A stretch of DNA of 64,000 nucleotides, from the NCBI GenBank assembly GCA_020226215.1, contig CM035233.1:26353150-26417149 (forward strand), read 5' to 3'. Under the pieces are notes generated by a model. The model was not told where the DNA came from and ran no database searches. It saw only the letters and a list, made by a program, of their open reading frames with translations. Source of the DNA: Sindora glabra. Taxonomy: Eukaryota > Streptophyta > Magnoliopsida > Fabales > Fabaceae. Shown one piece after another: positions 11,462-23,300 of this stretch. Within the stretch, counting starts at the first letter, position 1. Each line of letters begins with the position of its first letter. The position numbers and the translations under genes were made by a program.

Positions 11462-12240
11462 TCCACATAAAAGGATAATATTATAATATTACCTTCATGC
11501 CGCTTGATATAAACGTAATGGTCTTCCTCAATCAATTGGAAGTCATATGAGGTTATAGCTCAATAAAACCTCAAGTACCATTATCTGGATGACTGTTTGA
11601 GTCCATAAATGGATCTTTAGAGTCTACAAACTTTCCTTTCTTCTTCTTTTTGTATGAAACCTACTTATTGTTCTATGTAGATTTTTTCATTCAGTTGTCC
11701 ATTAAGAAAAGTAATTTTTTCATCCATTTGATGTAATTCTAAATCTAGATTTACTACTATGACTAGGAGTAATCTTATTAAATTGAAATGTACAACAGGA
11801 TAGAATATGTCTTCATAATCTATTCCTTCCTATTGTGTATGCCCCTTTACAACTAATCGAGCCTTATACCTTTCAATTGATCCATCTACCTTTCTTTTAA
11901 TTTTAAAAACCCACTTGTTCCTAATCACCTTTCAGCTAAATGGTAGGTTAACTAGCTCCCAAACTTAGTTAATTTTTATTAAGTTTATTTCTTCCTCCAT
12001 TGCTTTCTTCCAATGTTCCTTAGCAGGAGAACTTAAAGTCTCTTGAACTGTTCTTAGCTCTTCTTCATCTTAAGGAGTAACTATAAGAGATGATCCTTCA
12101 ATTAAAAAGCATCTTTTGAGTACACTTCCTCTTTTACTTTTCCGCAGTGAGGTTTCTTATACTATATCATTTCTAAATATAGGGTTCTCACTCATTCTCT
12201 TGAAACTCTTACTTAAATTTGTAAGTATTCTTTAAGAGCT
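11462..12240 (-). pseudogene. Copia B reverse transcriptase, N-terminal part (broken)
   Basis: On the minus strand it reads through copia RT blocks: NWELVNLPF and NKWVFKIKRK, KARLVVKGHTQ, LHQMDEKITFLNG, RSIYGLKQSSR, and SFYVDD at the low-coordinate end beside the solo LTR. Several stops and substitutions make it non-functional. It joins the RNase H part at 9780 once the inserted LTR is ignored. Confidence 0.88.
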
Positions 12241-13334
12241 CCCACTTGGATAAGATTTAGTATCATTATCTATTTGATCTTATAACTCATAAAAAGATAT
12301 AGTGCGATCTCCTCTGTTAGGAAACTCACTTTCCAAAAATATAGCATCTCTCGATTTAAGTTTAGTTACTATTTCGTCCTCATTTTCACCAATGAAAATA
12401 CATCCCTTAGACAGTTCTGAATATCTTATAAAGATATATTTCTTCCCTCTTGGATCTAATTTTTGATATCTATAGGAAGTATCATGGACATATGTAGTAA
12501 ATCCTTATGGTCTGAGAATACTCAAATCAAGTTTACGTTTTATCCATAGTTTATAGGGTGTGGATGTAATAGACTTTGAGGGTATACAATTAAGTATGAA
12601 AGTGGCTGTTAAAATGGCATCTCCCCAACATGAAAATGGTAGATTTGCATGTGCCATCATTAACTTAACCATGTCTAGAAGAGTCCTATTTCTTTTTCAA
12701 CTACTCCATTTTGTTATGGAATGCTAAGAATTGTCAATTGTCTTATTATCCCTTTCTATTCACAGAGCTCTTTAAATTATTCAGATAAATATTTACGTCC
12801 ATAATCAGCCCTAAGCGCTTTAACTTTCTTGTCTATTTGATTTTCGATGTCATTTAAATAATGTCTAAAATATTCTAATGCTCTTGAATTATATGAAATC
12901 AAATAGATATGATCGTATCGTGAGTAATCATCAATGAAAGTGATGAAGTACTAAGCTCCATGCCTTGCTCTTGCACTCAAAGGACCACATATATCAAAGT
13001 GAATTGGTTGCAATGGAGTTTTTACCTTAGTTCCTTTTCCATATGATTTTTTAGTTGCTTTACCAGCTAGACAATATTCACGTAAGGACATTTCCAATTT
13101 TGATATTTGTCTTTCTTGTCTATTTAATTTTTGACTTCATTTAAATAACGTTTAAAATATTCTAACGCTTCTGACTTATTTGAAATCAAATAGATATGAC
13201 TGTATTGTGAGTAATCATTAATGAAAGTGATGAAGTACTAAATTCCGTGTCTTGCTCTCACACACAAAGGACCACATATATCGGAGTGAATTAGTTGCAA
13301 TAGAGTTTCTGCCCTAGTTCCTTTTCTAAATGAT
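12241..13334 (-). pseudogene. Copia B integrase (broken, with internal duplication)
   Basis: Integrase blocks are visible on the minus strand: ICGPL, YFITFIDDYSRY, a QQNGVVEKRNRTLLDMVK block, and the C-terminal KYIFIRYSELSKGC region. A 287-bp part of the core occurs twice in tandem (12824-13110 and 13111-13334 plus 14887-14942). Integrase joins retrotransposon cDNA to the genome; stops and the duplication rule that out here. Confidence 0.87.
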
Positions 13335-14942
13335 TTTCTTGTTAGTGTATGCTCTGAGAGCCAATCATAGGATGATTGTATAAGCATACATTGTATTATA
13401 TTTTCATTATTTATATGAGGAACTTTCAGATTATTATTTCTCTGCATTAAATAAATAGATATAGTAATTTGCCCTTAGAGTAATCATTTCTTAAATAATA
13501 CTCTTAAATGTCCCTAGTCAAGTATCATTGTGAAAGGGATAACAATAATGCATAGAGACTAGTATGTTGGTTGATTGATATGAGATATTAAGTCAACACA
13601 TAGGTACATGTTAGAGAATAATTGTACTGGACTGACCCGCCATGAGATTGCTACATGGATCATCTTATGAGTGTCATAAGTAACTCTCATAGTGACAGTG
13701 ACACATATGGTCTTTTAACTTGAAGTCACCATGGTTTCCAACATAGTTAATTATATGCTTTAACTTTGTCTAACGTTAACTTTAACGGGTTGACTTGAAG
13801 ACAGTGATTGGGTATACTACTAATTATGTAAAGGAATATGAGTGATGTAGATGAGTTTTTATCCCTCTTTCTAAAGGAGCGATATCTATGGGCCCCTTGA
13901 TTAAGTTCGACTATGAAATGCATGACCATGCTCAAATGAGTCAACATGTGATGTTGATCTCATTTGCTTCTTTTTGGGACAACTCATGATCAAGAAACAC
14001 AGAGATCAAATTATAAAGGGGATGACACTTTCCATGCCTTGAGTTCGATCTAGATATCTAGGATAAAAGGGGACTTGATTGCGTAGTCACTGAAAGGTTA
14101 TGTCAAATCATTGACATTCTCATTACTTGGGTAGCAATGATGCATTACTAGATGCCGCTTATTGTTTATGATTCTAAAATATGATTTTAGGATCATTGCT
14201 AACGTGATGGAAACCTATTGGGTCACACATAAAGAACGAATCAAAATTGGAATTGGAGCAACATAATTAGAAATTCTAGTTAGACTATAATTTCTAATTA
14301 ATGAAAGGACCAATTAGATTGGGCCCTTTTGTTAATGTTATATTGCTTAGGGGCCAATTATTAATTAAATCATAATATTGGACCTAATTAATAATTAGCC
14401 TATAATACTCACCTCTCATTAGGGTTTTAATGGGTGTCTATATATATATAAGATGCTATTCACGCTCAGATGGATATATAGATAATTTGGGAGGCGTTTT
14501 GAGAGAAAAGAAAATAGAAAACCCTAAACACCCTAGTTTGCTAGCACAAACTTAAAAGGAGAGAAATTCCATCCAACCTATCATTTGGCTAGAAATTTTG
14601 AGATCGTTTTGTGTGGATACCATAGAGGTGCAGCCTCATTAAACGCTGCACTGGTGATCTGATCTTCTAGTTTCTATTTCAGTCCGTGATTTGGAGAGCA
14701 GATTGGATTGGAAAATGGACAGAAGCAGATCAGATTTACTATGTAGCGGACAAAAGATTTTTTGCCGAAAGGTATAAATCCTAATCCCTAATCTATGGCG
14801 ACCTAAATTTGCATGGATCTTTGGTGGAAATCGTGCAAAATTTTTATTCCGCTATGCATGTATGATCGCGATTTTTTAGCATTTCTAGTTGCTTTACCAG
14901 CTAGACAATATTCACACAAGAACATTTTCAATTTTGAAATTA
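12824..14942 (-). repeat. 287-bp tandem duplication in Copia B integrase, second copy split by a solo LTR
   Basis: The unit beginning CTTTCTTGTCTATTT at 12824 recurs at 13111, a 287-base period. Both copies run through the same integrase core. The second copy breaks at 13334 and resumes at 14887 (AGTTGCTTTACCAGCTAGAC), just as the first copy has this sequence at 13052. The copies have diverged clearly, so the duplication is older than the LTR insertion. Confidence 0.85.
13340..14881 (+). mobile_element. Solo LTR of a second copia LTR family, TSD TTTCT
   Basis: A complete 1542-bp LTR begins TGTTAGTG and ends AGCA. It is flanked by TTTCT at 13335-13339 and 14882-14886. It is homologous over its length to the solo LTR at 43841-45285. 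It shares short blocks with the Copia A LTR family (LTR start, TGTACTGGACTGACCC, GGGCCCCTTGATT, GTGTGGATACC). No internal sequence is present. It interrupts Copia B integrase. Confidence 0.95.
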
Positions 14943-15600
14943 GGCCCAGCAATCCTTCTTTTGCTAGTTTAATGATCTTATTTTGATTTATATGTTTTAA
15001 TTTAGTGTGCCAAATGTCCATTTCAACATTTAAATTGGAAGTGGAAGCAGTAAAGTAATCGAAAGTAGCATTGTTAACAATATCCAAAATAACAAATCCA
15101 TCAGAAATGAAGCTAGAACCATAAAATACATTATTTTTAAAAATGTCAATGATATTATCATGAAAATTAAATGAAAATCCGAAACTAAGTAAGGAACAAA
15201 CAAAAACTAAATTTCAACGAATGTCAAGTGCATAAAGTACATCATGTAAGATTAAGGTTCTTTCTCCATGCAAATTTAATTTGCATGTACCAATGTCTTT
15301 GACCTCAATCCTCACATTGTTTCCAACATAAAGCCATCTGCTTTGATTTGACAAATGACGATATTCTATGTAGGATCCTCAATCCTTACTCACGTGGTCT
15401 ATGGCACCTAAATCTAAAATCCATAAAGGATGAGATTCTATTAGAAAAATAGTAATGGAAACATATGAAAAATGTTTGAAATCAATGTCCAGTAATACCT
15501 TATTTTGTTCATTTTGCTGAGTATAATCTCAAGCAAAACGGCCCATTCTTTGGCAAGCATAATATTTGATTTTCTTGAGATCAAAGTTCCTTGTGTCATG
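14887..15600 (-). pseudogene. Copia B zinc knuckle, protease and GAG_pre-integrase (broken)
   Basis: On the minus strand, a degenerate knuckle (YACQRMGRFA) lies near 15560. A protease motif WILDLGAIDHV follows near 15395-15430, with the usual DSG/DTG active site reading DLG. The GAG_pre-integrase HHCC region runs from about 15020 to 14890 (IWHTKLKHI then LCEYCLAGK), up to the solo LTR. Substituted active-site residues and stops mark it as dead. Confidence 0.85.
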
Positions 15601-16350
15601 CTTTACCTTTTTTTTCTTGAAAGTTTTCTTACCCTAATAATTAGGCCCTGTTTTTCTCTTCTAAAATTTTTTACCTTTCTTGGATTTAGGCTTAGAATTG
15701 GAAGGACCCACTCCTTCTGCTATATATGCTTGCCCAGAGGACCTATAAGCCCCCAGACATTCATCCTCAAATTCTAGATGTCTCGCCACATCATTAAAAG
15801 TTACAATGCTTTCCTTATGAGTCAAGTTGACCTTCATACATTCCCAACTAGCAGGAAGTGACCTAATCACTGCTTGCACTTGCTGCTCATCAAAAAGTGC
15901 ATGTCCTGCAACTTTCAACTCATAAATCATTTTGACATTTCACACAAATGTTGTTTCATCAGTGTATTAGGACGAAGTTTATATGTGTCAAATTTGATTG
16001 AGTCTTCTCAATTTGATGGCAGAAGTACCACTAAATTTCTCTTTCAGGGCAATCCATCCCTGAGTAGTTGGGTAATTTTCATATTCACACATGAGGTCAT
16101 CCACCATTGCACTTAAAAGTGTAATGCGAGCAATGCTATTCTTTTTCCTCTAAACAGCATACGCCGCAACATCTCTTCTATACTGAGCTGTGTTCCCATT
16201 TTCAGGTTCTAATGTGACATTGTTTAAGACTTTTAGAGCATCTTACTCCTCTGAAATATATGATATTTTTCGATGTCAAATGTCCTATTTGTGCCCATTC
16301 AATTTGTTACCCTTGTTTAATTCAACAATTATGTTCTTGCTGGTCATTCT
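15601..16350 (-). pseudogene. Copia B gag (broken)
   Basis: The likely start is the minus-strand ATG near 16348, opening MTSKNIIVELNKGNKLNGHK, a well-known type of copia Gag start (UBN2/Retrotran_gag family). Downstream, residues such as QVQAVIRSLPASWECMKVN and ARHLEFEDE (15930-15661) are typical of the family's Gag helices and are followed by a lysine-rich tail. The segment between has stops and frame changes. Confidence 0.85.
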
Positions 16351-17035
16351 GCTAAATATATGAACATTTTCTATAAGTATACAATATTGTTCATTTGCAT
16401 AGTTCTTGCATAGAATAATAATGACACTACTTAGTTCATGGTTGGAAGTTTACGTTTGTCATACCCTTATCACATATTTATTTAAATATTATAATTATTT
16501 CCTATCAAGATCGTTCTCATGCAAACATCATACGTTGTGTCACTCTTAAGTAAAAATATAGTATAAGAGCTCCCACTCAAATGCAGGATTTCATAAAGAT
16601 AAATGTGCATCAAATAAAGATATCTAAATATTCATCAAATGATAAATAGATTTAATAAACATTCATCAATGTTCACAAAGTAGTCTTAACAAACCAAAAG
16701 AAATAAATTCACCAAAACAAATATAGTTAGTGTTTCTATTCTATCTTCCTATTCTGAATATAGGGCTTTTATCTCTTCAAAATTGCTGAATAACTTTGGT
16801 GGATTTTTGGAATGAATTGGTTCAAAGTTGTGCATGTTCATAGTTTTGATTAGGCCTTTCAAGTGTAATCCTTTCTTTAGAGTGTTATGCCTAAAATGTC
16901 TTGCACTCTTTATGTTTACATTACGATTTTTTTTTTACAATTATTTTTGAAATTGCAAACTTCCTGTAGTCTCAACTCTTCTATGCATATTTCAAGGTCA
17001 AGGTATTTGATATTTCCCAATGTATAGTCTTTGCA

Positions 17036-17350
17036 TTACCATATAGTCTTTTTAATTGATTTCCAGAAGTTGTCATTTGGAATTACATCCATCAGGGTAC
17101 AAAACCAAAGGTGATTAGGAAACACATTTCCTCTACAGCTGAAATCCCTTTTTAGATCTTTGACTTCATGTAGGAAAGCCTTCATCGGGTAGTATGTACA
17201 TGCGTTTCTTTTATATAGTGAGTGCATCAATTTTTTTAAGTCTTTTAGAGTGTCTATCCAATCTGACTCCTTGTGTTCTTCTCCTATACTCTCCACAAGC
17301 CCATATGGATCATATTCCTCTCTAAACCACTGTTCCATATCTATTCCCAA
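17036..17350 (-). CDS. Unidentified 104-residue open frame in the Copia B leader
   Basis: The frame runs ATG to stop without interruption and has a balanced, protein-like composition: tryptophans, charged residues and the stretch MEQWFREEYDPYGLVES near the start, PNDNFWKSIKKTIW at the end. I do not recognise the family. Downstream of its stop the same strand still shows short charged stretches (LEICIEELRL), which hints at a longer decayed coding region. It could be a captured host exon, part of a second transposon protein, or chance. There is no evidence of expression. Confidence 0.3.
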   Translation of the reverse strand: MGIDMEQWFREEYDPYGLVESIGEEHKESDWIDTLKDLKKLMHSLYKRNACTYYPMKAFLHEVKDLKRDFSCRGNVFPNHLWFCTLMDVIPNDNFWKSIKKTIW

Positions 17351-17795
17351 AAATTAGATATAAAATATGGTCAAAATAGGGTATTATTGCCACTTTTTAA
17401 GTCAAAATAATGTCACAAAAACTTAAAAAGTATACAAATAATACACGAATGTGTAGATCTTGATTTTAAAAAAATTTAGAACCAAAATTTTCCTCCAAAA
17501 GGCATTACATGTGCCAACATGCGCCTCTGCATTGCTTCTATTTGAAAAAATTCTAGAAAAATGAGGAAAACAACATTTCCCACGCTTAGAGATGACGCGA
17601 GGTCCATGTGCCACCTTGCATGTATTTTTTTGCCACTAGAGCCGACCAAAATGAGAGGAAAAAATTTCCTTTTTCCAATAATGTGTGACACATAGCATTC
17701 AAGTACTAGAGTGGGCCTCACGCACCACCCCTAAGAGTGAGGAGTTTTAATTTTTTTTATTTTTTTATTTTTTTTTGTTCTGGTAGGTTCGAAAC

Positions 17796-17910
17796 GATGT
17801 GTCATTTTTGTTTTGCACAAAATGACATGTCATTTTAGTTCAAATTGAGACGGCTCTCATGTCAAAATGACGTGTCATTTATTAGGGGCTCAAAATGACA
17901 TGTCATTTTG
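17796..17910. repeat. Cluster of palindromic TGACATGTCA-type motifs
   Basis: Four related copies occur: GATGTGTCATTT at 17796-17807, AAAATGACATGTCATTTT at 17819-17836, AAAATGACGTGTCATTTA at 17864-17881, and a perfect 20-base palindrome at 17891-17910. They contain TGACGT/ACATGT cores like those bound by bZIP or similar factors; binding is inference. Confidence 0.7.
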
Positions 17911-18433
17911 GTCATCCTTTTCCTCTGACCAGGTCGACTAACCCGATTTGCGACCTAATCGAATTTATACGACACAAAAGTATATTTTGGCCATAACTTT
18001 TGATCTAGGGCTCGTTTTAGGTGATTTAAAAGTTATTTTTCTCAAAATTTCATACTCTACAAATCTAGACTAATTTTATGGCCTAAAAAAATTATTTTCC
18101 AGGGGACAGTGTTCTTGTTTTCTAATGTTCAGAAGTGTCTTACGGATGTTTTATGTATTCCTTTTAATACTAAAACCATCCCTAACAATATTCATTTAAG
18201 AACAGCAGAATCAAAACAACAAATAAAAAAAATGCATTCATTGGCTAATTTTCATATCACAAAAGCAAAAATAGAAAAACATACTTTTTTTGGTCAAAGC
18301 AAAATTACCACTCAAATATATAGTACACAACAAGTGCATTTAACATAGTGCATCTCATATAACACATCTCATACATCATATACCTTGCATTTAATTACAT
18401 TAAATACAAATTGGGAATCGCAGACATCAAATC

Positions 18434-18451
18434 TGACCACGCTCTGATCCA
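18434..18451 (-). other. Primer-binding site of Copia B
   Basis: On the minus strand, directly after the LTR end (CCCAACA), the sequence reads TTGGATCAGAGCGTGG. This contains the ATCAGAGC core of initiator-tRNA-type primer-binding sites. Confidence 0.8.
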
Positions 18452-18452
18452 A

Positions 18453-19144
18453 TGTTGGGAAAATTTAATAATTTAATCAATCAAATTAAATGCAGAATTA
18501 TATATACTTGATTTGTCTTTTTGGATCTTAATGCTATATGCCACCACTTGGTTGCCAAGAATCACCTCTTATCAAGAACTCTTGCTTTTGTCCACAACAA
18601 TTTCACCAAAATCACACGCATAATTTTCTAGAGAAAAGAAGATGAAGAAAATTTCTCTGACTCTGTATTCTGAATTATGTGTTCTCTTTGTCTTTCTTTC
18701 TTTTTATCTCTTTTCTTATTTATGATGGGAAGTGGGTTGTTTTCTTTCTCTCCCCCATTTTCCCACTCTTGTGATCAATTATCCAAAAGAAAATTGATTG
18801 CATGATTTTAATTTTTGAATTCAAATTCAAATAAAATAAATATTTATCTAAATAAATTAATATTTATTATATGATAAATGTGGATCACCATTATGGGTGT
18901 CCCCACATTCATCATTGTGGCATAATCTAGATTGGAAATTTATGTTTCTCTTCAAAGATTTCAAAAATTTGCTTTCAAATAGAGTCCAAAATTTTTTCTA
19001 ATTTGATATTACTAAAAATTGTGTGAAGGAAAATAGGTTTTCTGTTTTGTTTTGAAAACTATAAGCAGAAAGCCTCCTTAAGTAATTCAAGCAATGAACA
19101 ACTGATTTAAGAAATCATGTTATTATTGTCTATACTAGCCAACA
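18453..19144 (-). repeat. Copia B 5' LTR, 692 bp
   Basis: On the plus strand it runs from TGTTGGG to CCAACA, giving a six-base terminal inverted repeat TGTTGG/CCAACA. Its inner end abuts the primer-binding site. The outer boundary rests on the terminal repeat alone because the partner LTR is not in the window. The five bases after it are CGCAA. Confidence 0.75.
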
Positions 19145-20239
19145 CGCAAAGTATTTCAGTATATTACAATATATCATACTTATGACCCTGTCTTGGCTCT
19201 TTTAGTTTTTTATTTTATTTAGAGGTTTTCATTGTGCATAAGAACCTTCTCCGGTTGCCTTTATACAAGCAAGCCATAGTCAACGTGCAATAACATTTGA
19301 TCTTAAAACATGAATTTAAGAATTAAGATTGAAGTCAAGTAATGCCAGAATTATATTACCTTTCTGTTTGGTAGGGATTTCTTCACTGCAAAAAGGGATT
19401 TAATGACTAGAAAAATGAAGAAAAAAATGAGAAGTTTTTTTTCCATTTCAATTGAAAATGAAAGAAAAATAGAAAGAAAGTGGTTGGAAAAGAATAAAGA
19501 AAAATAGAGGAAATTTTTTCAATGCAAAATGTTTTTCTTAGAGAAGAAAGGTTTACTTCTCCAAAGAAAAGCATTTATCCTGAAATAAAATGAAGTGTTT
19601 TAAAATAATGTAACCGACGAATATATAATCATTTCAAGGGTAATTTTAGTATTTTTTTTGTCAAATTTGTTTTTGGTCAAATTTAGGCTTTAACAAAAAG
19701 ACTAACACCAAACTAACGGAAAATACTAAATTGGGTTTAATTAAGTATAACTAATTTTAAAATTTAAGCAAGTTTTGTGTAGATCTTAAAATTAGATTGA
19801 AAGTTCATGCAATTTTAATGAACCACGCGGGAGATTAGTGTATATTCACCCCCCCCCCCCAAAAAAAAAAAGGTTCAAAGCGAACCTTATTTTGATTTTT
19901 CAATTGAGTACTGTTAGGTCTTAACATATCTGGAGCGGTGGATCCTTAACGATTTGAGTTGCTATACTCAAAGAGTAAAACTTAAATAAAATTTCTTATA
20001 TATTTGCTATAACTTTCTTAATTTAAATTATGATATATATATTAATTACTTTATTAAAATTATAATATTACTAATTATTGTAATTATAAAATTAAAATCA
20101 TTAATATTTAATAAAATAATTAAAATATTTATCATAATCTAAATGAAAAATCTTATATAAGAAACTTTATCTACATTTTGCCTATAGCCAAATGTCCTCT
20201 TCCATCCCTTCTTACCCTAGTATATTAAATTATTGTGTG

Positions 20240-20333
<94 letters not shown>

Positions 20334-23300
20334 GTATGTATTAATTTTCCAGTAGAAGAATCATACATGGCTATCGTTATCAGAAAATTGTGCAGGCCGG
20401 GCGGTGCCCAGCATGTTAATAAAGAGGCAAGCGTTTGTGCGGTGAAGGCTGAGTTGATAAGTAAAACAAAGAATATTAAAGATGTGGATTGCTAGAGATA
20501 AGACTTGATAAAATTATATGGACCACCATATTCCGAAGTGCCATATAATCTTTTATGCTGTGAAATTATAAGTTGTGGTCCAATTTGGATTTCCCTGTAA
20601 TGTCTGTTCCTTTCAAGTGTTCTTTCTTCACATGCCCTTTCACCTCAGTAAATTCTTTTACAGCTAGAAACAAAACCATTTCACCTACCAATAAATTAAA
20701 ATTTTCAAGAATTTAAGCTGTTATAAGTGTTAGGGGTGATTTGATAATTGCAATTACAGTCATAGTTGTGATTATGTCATAATTAATAAAATTGTAAATA
20801 AATATGAAACTATGCAATAGTTGAGAAGTGAGATTGCAATTGCAAACCCTAATCCAAAGCAATATATATTCTGCAAGTTTTATTATAAAATGATGGACGT
20901 TTTACTCCCTGAAATCTTAAGTTCGAACATTTTAACTATCAATGTCGAATGTCAAATTCAAAGAGAGACTAGGCAAAGGTATTGTGCTATTTTAATTCGG
21001 TTTACCTAATGAAAATTGAAGTAAAAAAAAATCCTATGAAAATGTCATTATTTTATGGAATTATTTGTAATTTAACACATACACACATTTTTTACACTAC
21101 ATCTAATTTACTCACCCTCTTAATTGATGTAATAAATAAAAATTATCTCATCGTTGATGTACTACAATCTAGTTTAATAAGAGATATTAATGGAGGATCA
21201 ATATCAAATAATATACTATAAATATTCTAGTTATTAAATAAAAATACTTAAATCATTTGACACTAAAGCATGGTCGCCAAGTTACTTGTTTTGTTAAAAT
21301 ATTTTATTAAAAAATTAAATAAAAAAGTTAGCTGATAAATAAATTATTTTAGAAACATATAATATGAAAATAGAAATATGTTATGAAAATAGATAAAAAA
21401 ATTATATTAAAATATATCAACCAGATTGCCTACAATTATAACAAATAATCATAAAAATGCTAACAAAGATGAATATGCACTCTAAAAATAATTTGTGATT
21501 ATAATAATGCTAAATAAATATATAATAGAATTATCAACAGAGAATAAGAATTTCTTACATTACCTTAGTAGAAAATCACGGTACCTAATAATTGCTAAGA
21601 TATTCTATTTTTAATTTAAAGTGTAACAATATTTTATTTTAAAATTTTAAATTAATCATTTGGTTGAAATATTTTAAACTTAAATTAATTATGGTCATAA
21701 GTCTAAATTTTTTATTTAAAAATACTTAGTGTAAGTCTAAATTCTATTTTTAATTTAAATAGTATGATTTTATTTTAATTTAATATTGTAAATTAATCAT
21801 TTCATTGAAATATTTTAAACTCAAATTAATTAAGGTCATAAGTCTGAGTTTTTTATTTAAAAATACTTATCCCTTGCTTGTTTCCACAAAGAATGGGAGG
21901 AAAAAAACTCAAGAAAAGAAAACAGATGAAAAACAATTTTTTTTTACTTAATTGTAGGGCATAAAATGGATAGAAGAGAGAAAATCAAAATATGTGAAAA
22001 ACTTACTTATTACAATTTTATTTTTATTTTATTTACTTTAGAAATACTCATCCTTTGACCCTAACGCAACTATTATTATCGCCTAATGCAATTAAATGAA
22101 CAAAGCCCAATAATTATTATCTTTGACTCACTTTTAGATTCCATTATTTTCTTGTCAAATTTTAGTGAGATATACTTAGCCAAAGAAACAAGAGATAACA
22201 ATCAATATTTAATCTCTAATGAAAATTTGCCGAATTAAAGTGTTGTGAAAGGAAAAAACAAATAAAAGGAAAATCTTTTCTTAATAAGATATTTACAATA
22301 GTTAGAATATGCTATTAAAATTTTGTATGAATACTTAATTAATAATATTTTTATTTATTAATTATATATTTTAAAAAATTTATACATAAATATTGTAAAT
22401 TACAATTATAATTGTAATATTTTTACCACAAATAGAATATTAGATAAATATATTAAGTTAAAATAAAATTATCATTCAATTTAACTTAATTTTATTTCTA
22501 ATTTTTTAATCTAAACAAAGAAAGAAAAATCTTTTTCTTCTTCTTTCTCTTTTTGTTTTTTGTTCATCAAAACGAGAAAATTGAGAATTCTATTTTTATT
22601 ATTTCCTCTTATTTTCTTTCTTCTCATTTTCTTTTCTTACTTTTTTCTTTTTTTTTCTTTACATAAGGAATTAGTGCAAGTCTAAATTCTACTTTAGCCT
22701 ACTGGTAACATTGGCCCCTTCCATGTAAGATTTTGTCTTTTTTATCAAAATAATATGATTGCATAATTAATTTATTAATATATATATGTATTTTTATATT
22801 ATAAATATTTCTAAAATATTTTTTTTACAATATATTAAATATTTTTAATCAATATTTTAATAGAATATTTCGATAAAAAGTATTGCACATAATTTTATGA
22901 TCATCCTCCCATTCAAATGATAGGAGAATTTTTGTTTAATGGTTAGAATGTTGTTAAAAGAGTTTAAATTTTATTTATCATTAATATAAAATATTTTATA
23001 TTCTAGCACATCATAAAAGTATACATAATTAAGAATTTTTAACTACAATAAAAATATTTCACAATAATAAAGAAGTTTTAACAATTTTTTATTAACATAA
23101 TAACATATAAGTATGGAATAGTGTAAAGTTGATTTACATTAATACTGAATTAAATTTAAATTCCTTTTAAAATGTTATTTGAATATAAAACTTCTTTGAT
23201 GTTTTAGAAGAATAGATTTTTGTGAATTATAAAGATAACTTTTAATATATCAATGATATGTGAATTCTTCCATAATGCATCAATTATATAAGTGGGAGAG

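Larger units (their letters stand above)
16351..18430 (-). other. Copia B leader, about 2 kb, with an unidentified protein-like frame
   Basis: The stretch between gag and the primer-binding site has no recognisable retrotransposon domain. It contains a 104-codon open frame (17036-17350) and a cluster of palindromic TGACATGTCA-type repeats (17796-17910). Many copia leaders are much shorter than this, so part of it may be an insertion or a captured segment. Confidence 0.6.
8345..19144 (-). mobile_element. Copia B: older Ty1/copia element on the minus strand, nested with two solo LTRs
   Basis: On the minus strand the order is: LTR (18453-19144), primer-binding site, leader, gag, zinc knuckle, protease, GAG_pre-integrase, integrase, RT and RNase H, ending at a stop at 8793-8795. 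The stretch 8345-8792 is its likely 3' untranslated region. No 3' LTR is seen; it would lie where Copia A now starts or left of the window. Two later LTRs (9786-11456 and 13340-14881) split its RT and integrase. Frames are broken throughout. It is a different family from Copia A: its gag opens with an MTSKNIIVELNKG-type start and its LTR is shorter. Confidence 0.9.

Noticed and set aside
20235..20495. Open frame starting with a long Ile-Tyr repeat
   Set aside because: Its first third is only the (TA)n microsatellite; the remainder has no recognisable protein features.
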